NCBI GenBank assembly: GCA_036924285.1
Contig: JAYKYS010000004.1
Span: 29,420,001 to 29,484,000 of the forward strand
Origin: Asterella californica
Taxonomy: Eukaryota > Streptophyta > Marchantiopsida > Marchantiales > Aytoniaceae
Reading direction: 5' to 3'
Length of the DNA: 64,000 nt
Part shown: positions 55,501 through 64,000 of the stretch, piece after piece
How positions within the stretch are numbered: the stretch's first letter is position 1
Layout of the letters: every line of letters begins with the position of its first letter
Program-made: the position numbers and the translations under genes
Notes under the pieces: model-generated
The model's database searches: none
Seen by the model: only the letters and a program-made list of their open reading frames with translations
Told to the model about the DNA's origin: nothing

Positions 55501-58490
55501 CTTCCGAAGACTCCAGAAGACGAAGGATGGATGGGCGCTCCTACTGCGATGCGAGGAAGCGCAAAGAGGAGAGCCGCTCCTGCCACGAGGAGTCTTCCAC
55601 CCCGGAAGATGAGAAGAGTAGCTTCTTCTCGTGCGCAGAAGAAGAAGGCCGTAGTGGTGGAAGAGGCTTCTTTGCCTCTGGAAGACGAAGTCGACACCAT
55701 GGAGCGAGTGGTGGAAATGAACTTGTCTTCCGCAGGAAGACGACTGGAGGAGTTCAGTGCCTACTTCCAGAAGGAGATCCAGCCCGCTATGGAGTTGCTG
55801 GAAAGGAGAGCGAGGGCACAGGAGAAGCCTTTACAGCCTGGATTCGGCCTGCGCACCTTGCTGCGACAGGAAGACAGCCAGCAGAAGACGGAGTCGCTGG
55901 AAGCTAGTCTCCGCACCACGGAGAAGCTTGCAGCCAGGTACAAGGCGGAAGCAGCTGCTTCTGCCAAGGAATCGATGCAACTTCGGAAGAGCAACCAGGA
56001 GTTGCAGACGCGAGTACAGCAGCGCGATCAGGAAGTTCTCCGAGTGCGGGAGAAGATCACTGCCCTCGCAGAAGAGCAGACCACTTGGAAGATGCAGCGA
56101 GAAGCCGCAGAAGCACGAGCTGCAGTGGAGAAGACGCAGAGGGAAGCAGCGGAGGCTCGTGCGCAGAAGATGCTAGCTCAGTCTGTAGAAGCGCTTCGGA
56201 AGAAGTTCAACTTCACCGCGGGTAAGAAGTTACTTATCTTAGCTAGGGAATGGGACAGCGGGTCCAAGATGAGGTTGGTGGAATGCAGAGATAGCATGTT
56301 CAGGTACCTGGATAGACAGATAGAAGGAGTGAAGACACTTTATGGTCTTCTCTCACTTCCGACACCTGCAACCGCATCTTCCCAAGCCCCAGCACCCTCG
56401 ACTGGATCCGGAATGGAGAAGGAGGAGTTCGATCTCGCTGTACACTTGGTGGTGACAGCGTTGGAAGACGAGAAGACTCCCGAAGACGTCCCGGAAGACA
56501 TGATGTCTTCTGGAAGACAAGAAGACGAGCCGTCTTCCCAGGTATTCCGCATGGAGGAAGCGACTTCCCCGGACCCCTATGAGGTCGCCATGGTCCCTAG
56601 TACTGCATCTGTGCCTCAGAAGACCGAAGACGCACCATTCGACTCGTCTTCCCAGAAGACCATTCCGTCTTCCGAAGTCGAAGCCGAGGAAGACGCAGCC
56701 GCAGAAACAGCAGGGCCAGCGAAGAGCGAGGAGAGGGAAGCTACCTCAGTGGTACCCGAGGTAAGTGCAGGGCTTCCCAGCCCATCAGAAGTCGAGGTAG
56801 TAGCTCCGGTAGGAGCAGATCATGAAGAGATTGCCACCGAGCAATCAGAGTAGTTAGCAAACTTAATCGGCACTTCCTGATTTAGTAGGATCGGACATGC
56901 TATCTTAAGGGTGGCAGTTTTCCATGTAAAAATAGTTAGGACCCCATGTGGCAGCATAGGTAGCGTAGGAGTAACACAGTGGAGGGCTAATTGGGAAGAG
57001 GGACTGCATGCATGTGAGGTGACAACCTCTTGTCAGCGCCTCTCTCTCTCCCTGGTGGTCGTCTCCCCTGACTCTCGAGGCAGATGGTTAAGTAGGATCG
57101 TAGAGTAGGAAATGGAGCTCTGCCAGTTCTGCCAGTTCTGTAGGATTCTGTAGTAACTGAACATACACACCGATTCTACAGGCAGGCAGGCGAGACACAT
57201 TAGAGCAGAGACAGTCTTAGCACACTACACCCGTCGTTGGAAACATACGTATAGTCTTGGAATATACAGGAGGGGTCTGCATACTCGCACCAGCAGTGGT
57301 TCGAAGATGTAGATAGAAGTAGTGGACAGTCTAAGAACAAGGAACGGCATCCTCGTGCAGTCCTGTTAGCTAGGCTGGTGTGTTGAGGAGTAGACGCAGG
57401 AAGTAGCGGGAGTGAGCTTCCCAATGCCATTGTGACTTCTTCTCGGGGAATAGATTGTGGATTTGAGTGCAGCAGCTTCGCTCATGACTTCTGGGTGGTG
57501 GAATGTATTGAATTCGCTCCCAATTGTGCATGGGAAGTGTTCTTCTTGAGTGGCGGTGAATGTCAACAGTTGTGGAGTGTAGCTTGACTCGTTCAGTAGA
57601 GCACTTGGGATCTACGTACGAACGGTCTTCTGGGTAAGGGATCCCAGAAGACAGAGCAGTCAGAGCAGCGAAGTGAAGAAGAAAGAAGCCTTCTTCCCGC
57701 AACAGAAGACGACATCCTCGAGTAGAAGACGGTGCTACAGTACTCACGTTTGTTGTCTTCCTCCCCAAACTATTACAAGCAGGGATGGCTTGTTAGTCAA
57801 GATCCGGACTAGAAGCCTGTCGGAATCTTAATTGCCCTTTTTCATCCTGTTTCTCTTGTTTGGATTTCTTCTTCTTCCCATCTTCCCTCATCTTCCCCAT
57901 CTTCTTATCTTCTTATCTTCTTCTAGTGAGCTTCCGATACTTCTATTGAGCTTCCGTGAAGGTGAATGTCGTTGTAGTGCTGCAGGAAGACAACTTCCGT
58001 AAGCAGAAGCCTGGGAAGGCTACATGGGGCATACACCCTGTGATTTATCCAACCCGTTGGAATGTGAGTGTGAGAGTAAGATGTAACGACTGTTACTAGT
58101 CGACTTCTGCGAAGCCGGACAGCCTTCTGGAGGTGTGAGAAGACGAGTTGAACCCCCAGAAGACGAGAATCGCTTCGGGAAGACGGTATCGAGAAGACCG
58201 GAAGAAGCAACCTGGAAGTAGGAAGATCGTCTTCCCGAGCTTCTATGTGAATAGTTGTATGATATTGTAATTGGTAGTTGTTTGTTTGGGTCCAGAGCAC
58301 CATTTGGCGTGTCTGGAAGACGTGTTGTTTTGTGTGGTTTTGTGAGAAGACGGGATTTCTAGGCAAAACCCGTGTGTTTGTGTGTTTGAACAGATCTTAG
58401 AACTTAGAGCAACGTTACTTGTGCAAATCCTCTGTGGGAACGATATCTTGTATACTAAATGGGCAAAAGGAGAAATCCTACGTCACTACA
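52537..58490 (+). repeat. Element D 3' LTR (5954 bp, contains ORF1)
   Basis: Matches the 5' LTR throughout, with small differences, for example a 12-bp deletion near 53640 in a GAAGAC/GTCTTC cluster. ORF1 occupies 54541-56853. The 2.0 kb before it and 1.6 kb after it hold no other supported gene. Confidence 0.92.
54541..56853 (+). pseudogene. D 3' LTR ORF1 copy (single nonsense codon)
   Basis: The best-preserved copy: 770 codons plus stop from ATG 54541, interrupted only by UGA at 55036-55038. That codon is UGG (Trp166) in the other two copies. Layout: N-terminal domain about 1-230 (GLDFFLWDW, GRP, GRNGW 118-122, PKKR 130-133, W-x4-H, Y-x2-MG-L); Ser/Glu-rich linker with SGSESDSEEDLL and a basic patch PPRKMRR; coiled coil about 350-540 (LLERRARAQEK, LAEEQTTWKMQREA, EKTQREAAEARAQ); acidic tail rich in Glu-Asp. 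It is homologous to the family A LTR protein. Function unknown. A nuclear structural or regulatory protein is possible from the basic patch and coiled coil, but that is inference. Confidence 0.83.
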
Positions 58491-58495
58491 CATCT
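58491..58495. repeat. Element D target duplication, right copy
   Basis: CATCT, identical to 37441-37445. Confidence 0.9.
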
Positions 58496-59044
58496 AGTTA
58501 TTGACCTCTAGTGTCAGTTACGACAGTTGGTGATCATATATTGTGCATGTGGTCACCGACGAGGAGACGTCAGTCCGGGTGGGGTTGGGTTTCTCTTTAT
58601 GTGAATGTTTAAGTGTGGAGGGTTATCGTTTGGACTTCTTGTGGTTGGAACCCCTCCATATTCTGCTTCCTGTTTGTGCACCGCGTTTGCTTGTGTTGGC
58701 GCTTGATTTCCGGAGTGAGTTCACTCTAGTGTGCTGTCGGTAGTGAGGTTGGAGTTGCGGATCAGTCAGACTACCTTTGTCTCTCTCACGGTGCAGTTGG
58801 AGTGACGACCAACAGACCGTGAGAGGCTGCCTGTGGTGATGGCAGATACAGGTTGCCCTTACCTTGACCATCCTAGTAGGGGATAGGTGAGCTCAGTAGG
58901 AGCGGGGTTAGGCAAGTGGTGGTTACGGTGGTGACGAAGATTGCGACTTCCGGTTGGGGAGTGTGTTAGCGGGATTCTCTCATCACGGAGTTCTCGGGAG
59001 GTTCTGGTGGGGACTTCTCAGACAGTGGGTATACACGGAGTGGG
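58496..59044. other. Spacer before the gag fragment
   Basis: About 550 bp into which D was inserted. I see no supported gene. It probably belongs to the leader or LTR of element G, continuing the sequence left of 37441. Confidence 0.5.
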
Positions 59045-59812
59045 GTGAGGTACCGACTATCTACACCATTGCCGTCGGTTGTTCCAGAGGACGAGTCAGA
59101 CGCAGACAGCGCGTTTTCTGATGGTGAGTCTAGTGTCACCACACCGTTGTTGTGGGACATGGACGAGATCTATGGGGCCACGAAGGGGCCTCGACGTTAC
59201 TCGGGTACAGTTGGTACCATTGAGCTGGATGACTTCATACAGGAGTTTGACAGTTGGTGCGACCTGCAGCAGAATGCGGAACCCACAGCTGTTTACACCC
59301 TTCATGGCGTGGAAGGGTTTGTTCCAGCACTTGGAGGGACCGCCGATGGACGATTATCATGAGTTCAGACGAGATTACAGTGTTGAGATCGAGTTGTGGA
59401 GACAACATTGGTCTCCCAACTACGTTTCTATCACTACTGGTGCAGTATCGGGAGGCGTAGCACCTGCGAGTTGGGTGTCAATAGCAGTGGTACAGCCACA
59501 GAGGGCGGAGTACATATTACCGGTGTGTCCACAAGTAGTGGAGCAGGTGGTAGTGTGAGCGGGATACCACCAGGGTTTAAGACTGTGGTTCAGTTCTTCC
59601 AATGTTTGAGGAAGAACTATCAAGGTGTGCGGACCGACAAGTTGAGGAGTCTGCAGGAGTTCCAACGGAAGACTGGAGAGAGCCTACGCGAGGCGTTTAC
59701 TCGCATGAGGCGGTTGATCAGCGTTACCCAAGGGGTGACGGAAGCACAGGCAGTCCAGTTCTGGTATGAGATACTAGACCGGGAGCTGCGTAGGAGATGC
59801 TACTCTTCTTAG
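59045..59812 (+). pseudogene. gag: Element G: decayed gag of another gypsy-type element
   Basis: Three short frames together read as a Gag. The first has TIELDDFIQEFDSWCDLQQ. The second, shifted, has FTPFMAWKGLFQHLEGPP and YHEFRRDYSVEIELWRQHW. The third, shifted again, has LRSLQEFQRKTGESLREAF and QFWYEILDRELRRRC. The pattern (short acidic helix, Trp-containing capsid block, then a Glu/Arg-rich C-terminal helix pair) resembles Retrotrans_gag. At least two frame breaks, near 59275 and 59490, make it non-functional. The fragment stops at 59812, before the F LTR. It is not close to gag of A, B, C or D. Confidence 0.5.
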
Positions 59813-59869
59813 AGATACCGCTCCGACGTTAGCGGTTGTCTTTAGTCTGGCTGAGCGGATTGAGCTCAA

Positions 59870-62800
59870 TGTAGTGACGAAGGATGTCTCCTTTTGCCCA
59901 TTTAGTATACAAGATATCGTTCCCACAGAGGATTTGCACAAGTAACGCTGCTCTAAGTTCTAAGATCTGTTCAAACACACAAACACACGGGTTTTGCCTA
60001 GAAATCTCGTCTTCTCACAAAACCACACAAAACAACACGTCTTCCAGACACGCCAAATGGTGCTCCGGAACTAGACAAACAACTACCAACTAAAATATCA
60101 CACAATTATGCACAGAGAAGCTTGGGAAGACGAACTTCCTGCTTCCAGGTTGCTTCTTCCGGTCTTCTTGATATCGTCTTCCCGAAGAGATTCTTGTCTT
60201 CTGGGGGTTCAACTCGTCTTCTGACACCTCCAGAAGCGTGTCCTGCTTCGCAGAAGTCGACTAGTAACAGTCGTTACACCTTATTCTCACACTCACATTC
60301 CAACGGGGTGGATCAATCATAGGGTGTATGCCCCCTGTAGCCTTCCTAGGCTTCTGCCTACGGAAGTTGTCTTCCTGCAGCACTACAACGACATTCACCT
60401 TTACGGAAGCTCAATAGAAGTATCGGAAACTCACTAGAAGAAGGTAAGAAGATGGGGAAGATGAGGGAAGATGGGAAGAAGAAGAAATCCAAACAAGAGA
60501 AAACAGGATGAAAAAGGGCAATTAAGATTCCGACAGGCTTCTAGTCCGGATCCTGACTAACAAGCCATCCCTGCTTGTAATAGTTTGGGGAGGAAGACAA
60601 CAAACGTGAGTACTGTAGCACCGTCTTCTACTCGAGGATGTCGTCTTCTGTTGCGAGAAGAAGGCTTCCATCTTCTTCACTTCGCTGCTCTGACTGCTCT
60701 GTCTTCTGGGATCCCTTACCCAGAAGACCGTTCGTACGTAGATCCCAAGTGCTCTACTGAACGAGTCAAGCTACACTCCACAACTGTTGACATTCACCGC
60801 CACTCAAGAAGAACACTTCCCATGCACAATTGGGAGCGAATTCAGTGAACCCACCATCCAGAAGACATGGACAAAGCTGCTGCACTCAAATCCACAATCT
60901 ATTCCCCGAGAAGAAGTCACAATAGCATTGGGAAGCTCACTCCCTCTACTTCCTGCGCCTACTCCTCGACACACCAGGCTAGCTAACAAGACTGCACGAG
61001 GATGCCGTTCCCTGTTCCTAGACTGTCCCTGCTCTAATGTGTCTCTCTTGCCTGCCTGTAGAATCGGTGTGTATGTTCAGTTACTGCCGAATTCTACAGA
61101 ACTGGCAGAGCTCTGAGAGAGCTTTTCTCTTACCTTGCTATCCTACTTAACCATCTGCCTTGGGAGGCGACCACCAGGGAGAGAGAGAGAGGCGCTGACA
61201 AGAGGTTGTCACCTCACATGCATGCGGTCCCTCTTCCCAATTAGCCCTCCACTGTGTTACTCCTACGCTACCTATGCTGCCACATGGGGTCCTAACTATT
61301 TTTACATGGAAAACTGCCACCCTTAAGATAGCATGTCCAATCCTACTAAATCTGGAAGTGTCGATTGAGTTCGCTAACTACTCTGATTGCTCGGTGGCAA
61401 TCTCTACATGATCTGCTCCTACCGGAGCTACTACCTCGACTTCTGATGGGCTGGGAAGCCCTGCACTTACCTCGGGTACCACTGAGGTAGCTTCCTCTCC
61501 TCGCTCTTCGCTGGCCCTGCTGTTTCTGCGGCTGCGTCTTCCTCGGCTTCGACTTCGGAAGACGGAATGGTCTTCTGGGAAGACGAGTCGAATGGTGCGT
61601 CTTCGGTCTTCTGAGACACAGATGCAGTACTAGGGACCATGGCGATCTCATAGGGGTCCGGGGAAGTCGCTTCCTCCACGCGGAATACCTGGGAAGACGG
61701 CTCGTCTTCCTGTCTTCCAGAAGACATCATGTCTTCCGGGGCGTCTTCTGGAGTCTTCTCGTCTTCCAACGCTGTCACCACCAAGTGTACAGCGAGATCG
61801 ACTCCTCCTTCTCCATTCCGGATCCAGTCGAGGGTGCTGGGGCTTGGGAAGATGCGATTGCAGGTGTCAGAAGTGAGAGAAGACCATAAAGTGTCTTCAC
61901 TCCTTCTATCTGTCTATCCAGGTACCTGAACATGCTATCTCTGCATTCCACCAACCTCGTCTTGGACTCGCTGTCCCATTCCCTAGCTAAGGTAAGTAAC
62001 TTCTTACCCGCAGTGAAGTTGAACTTCTTCCGAAGCGCTTCTACCGATTGAGCTAGCATCTTCTGCGCACGGGCCTCCGCTGCTTCCCTCTGCGTCTTTT
62101 CTGTTGCAGCTCGCGCTTCTGCGGCTTCTCGCTGCATCTTCCAAGTGGTCTGCTCTTCTGCGAGGGCAGTGATCTTCTCCCGCACTCGGAGAACTTCCTG
62201 ATCGCGCTGTTGTACTCGCGCCTGCAACTCCTGGTTGCTCTTCCGAAGTTGTATCGACTCCTTGGCAGAAGCGGCTGCTTCCGCCTTGTACCTGGCTGCA
62301 AGCTTCTCCGTAGTGCGGAGACTAGCTTCCAGAGACTCCGTCTTCTGCTGGCTGTCTTCCTATCGCAGCAAGGTGCGCAGGCCGAATCCAGGCTGTAAGG
62401 GCTTCTCCTGTGCCCTCGCTCTTCTTTCCAGCAACTCCATAGCGGGCTGGATCTCCTTCTGGAAGTAGGCACTGAACTCCTCCAGTCGTCTTCCTGCAGA
62501 AGACAAGTTCATCCCCACCACTCGCTCGAGGGTGTCGACTTCGTCTTCCAGAGGCAAGGGAGCCTCTTCCACCACTACGGTCTTCATCTTCTGCGCACGA
62601 GAAGAAGCTACTCTTCTCATCTTCCGGGGTGGAAGACTCCTCGTGGCAGGAGCGGCTCTCCTCTTTGCGCTTCCTCGCATCGCAGTAGGAGTGCCCATCC
62701 ATCCTTCGTCTTCTGGAGTCTTCGGAAGACTCCCAGGTGTTACAGAAGCTGTCTTCTGCTCCGATCGGGTACTCAGCAAGTCTTCCTTCGAGTCCGACTC

Positions 62801-64000
62801 CGATCCTGAATGGATGAGGGAGATGGATGTCCTCGGTACACTTCTGTGGCCCATCTTCCTCACTGGCGTGGCGTCTTCCGACCCACTAGACTCGTCTTCC
62901 CTCACCAGAAGCGTCTTCTGGTGAGAGCCGGGCCTCAGCTGTGGCATCAGAGTGGGAGGGGGCATTGCTGCTGCCTCTCGGTCATCGTCTTCCGAGGTCT
63001 CCTCCTTCACCTCCTGTCGCTCCGTTGGCCCATACACTGCCAGCTGATCTTCCCTAAGATCCCCCATGGCTACATACAAGTAGCAGAAGAAGGGCGTCAG
63101 ATGTCCTCCCGCCGGGGTACCCAAGTATGCTAGCTCCGTCTGTACATAGTTGTGGATGTACGCGCCCCAGTAGATTGGCACTCTGTCATCCCACACTGAT
63201 TCCAAGAACTCCACGTCCTGATCTCCTAAGTACCTTGTCTTCTGCGCTTTTCCCTTGGGAAAAAGATGCAGAAACAACTTCGCCAGAAGTCGCTTCTTCG
63301 GCTCCCGGTAAGACTCTATCTTCCAACCGTTCCTCCCCTGCCTGTCTTCCACGAAAAGGCAGGTGGTACTCCCAGGTACATGCCATGAACTCACAATCCT
63401 AGGCAAGATCTTCTCCTCGTACCAATATCCTCGGTTCTCGGTCTCAGGCCTGTGAAACGCCTTACGCCACCAGTCTTCTGTCCAGGAAGATGGTCTTCCC
63501 CGAGCAACTCCTGCCTTCGCAGGTACACGGTTACGCGGTGGTAACGCGGCCCATACCTCCTCCAGAAGCCCTTGATCTGCGAGGTTCCAGTCCAACAGGA
63601 AGAAGTCGAGACCCAACTCCTTGAGGAAAGGAGTGGCCTCGGCCAATTCTGTCGCTGGTAACACTAGACCCCGCGGATGCATCGACATACCTGGAAGATC
63701 TGCTGCACTAAACCACAAGCACCTACTATGAGCTGAAGGCTCAGTTCTTCCCGAGTGCCCACAGTCTAGCTTCCACTCTCAGAAGACGAAACTAGTCTTC
63801 CAGAAGACAGCTACTCCGTCTTCCGGGATTCTAACAGTGCTTCCTAAATAGCTCTCGTCTTCCGAGCTATATCTAAACAATCCTATCTAAGCAAGGCCTC
63901 GCATGGATTACCAAGAAGACAACCCACCTTGCATTTCATCCTACTTCATATCAGAAGATACAAGATATGCGAGAAGTAGAGTATGAGAAAGGTTCAGAAG
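59870..64000 (-). repeat. Element F: D-family LTR in inverted orientation (partial)
   Basis: A minus-strand copy of the D LTR. Its sense end (…GTCACTACA equivalent) is at 59870 and it runs off the right edge. No primer site follows the LTR end (59869 downwards), so it is a 3' LTR or a solo LTR. Compared with D it lacks about 115 bp corresponding to 42123-42237, a deletion bounded by the direct repeat GACAGTCT, and it differs at many positions. 59870-61377 is non-coding. With the D 3' LTR it forms an inverted repeat with a 1.4-kb spacer. Confidence 0.88.
61378..63688 (-). pseudogene. F LTR ORF1 copy (nonsense codon and frameshift)
   Basis: Third D-family copy of the LTR gene, from ATG 63688. 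The N-terminal domain and linker are open for over 440 codons, with the Trp166 codon intact. A UAG at 62360-62362 replaces the Gln after the LLR motif. A 1-nt loss near 61800 shifts the frame in the region after GMEKEE. The C-terminus carries the same 1-nt loss as the D 5' LTR copy (frame ending KLPQWYPR). The coiled coil is readable between these breaks. The lesions mostly differ from those in the D copies, which suggests that the family expressed an intact gene when these copies were made. Confidence 0.82.

Larger units (their letters stand above)
37446..58490 (+). mobile_element. Element D: 21-kb Ty3/gypsy element with 5.9-kb LTRs
   Basis: A full element of 21,045 bp (about 18.5 kb without insertion E). 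It has LTRs 37446-43388 and 52537-58490, primer site 43408-43425, gag, pro and pol on the plus strand, a polypurine tract and a perfect 5-bp target duplication (CATCT). The PBS type, PBS spacing and gag/pol layout match family A, so D and A are sister lineages in the plant OTA branch. The LTRs differ by scattered substitutions and small indels, so the insertion is not fresh. pol is split by E. Each LTR carries its own copy of the ORF1 gene. Confidence 0.93.

Overview
The window is a pile of LTR retrotransposons of the Ty3/gypsy superfamily, several nested inside one another. I found no convincing host protein gene and no intact tRNA or rRNA gene. Most elements have integrase and RNase H of the type seen in plant non-chromodomain (OTA: Tat/Athila-like) gypsy elements. 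The two large families have primer sites matching plant tRNA-Asp, and one LTR carries a telo-box and a G-box. This points to a repeat-rich streptophyte (a plant or charophyte alga). A non-seed lineage is plausible, but I cannot name the species.

Layout. (1) 1-36093 holds two copies of one minus-strand element (family A). They arose by segmental tandem duplication, because both share the same flank of about 375 bp outside the 5' LTR. Copy A1 (1-25638) runs off the left edge and was later hit twice. Element B (3412-12298) landed in its gag with 914-bp LTRs that look identical by eye. Element C (15428-24374) landed in its LTR with 1.32-kb LTRs that are slightly diverged. Copy A2 (26014-35717) keeps the empty sites of both insertions, which proves the boundaries and gives 4-bp target duplications. 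(2) 36094-37445 is a non-coding spacer with a fragment resembling the 5S rRNA internal promoter. (3) 37446-58490 is a 21-kb plus-strand element (D). It has 5.9-kb LTRs and a perfect 5-bp target duplication (CATCT), and its pol is split by a 2.5-kb probable solo LTR (E). (4) 58496-59869 holds a decayed gag fragment (G). (5) From 59870 to the right edge is an inverted LTR of the D family (F).

The most unusual point is that families A and D both carry a long protein-coding gene inside the LTR itself, upstream of the primer-binding site. It encodes about 606 residues in A and 770 in D. The two proteins are clearly related: GRNG(W/Y) lies at residues 118-122 and PKKR at 130-133 in both, counted from independently chosen start codons. 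Each has an N-terminal globular domain, an acidic linker and a C-terminal coiled coil. Every copy here carries at least one break, mostly different from copy to copy. Other notable points are the fungal-type pol of element C, an extreme excess of the hexamer GAAGAC/GTCTTC in D-family LTRs on both strands and in all frames, a UAG-CAA-UCA leaky-stop context between gag-pro and pol of family A, and a 4-kb inverted repeat formed by the D 3' LTR and F.

How the genes work together: Gag proteins with zinc knuckles package the RNA. Protease, reverse transcriptase, RNase H and integrase copy and insert it. The LTR-borne protein has no known role. Nearly every element carries at least one disabling change, so any current movement would probably need proteins supplied in trans.
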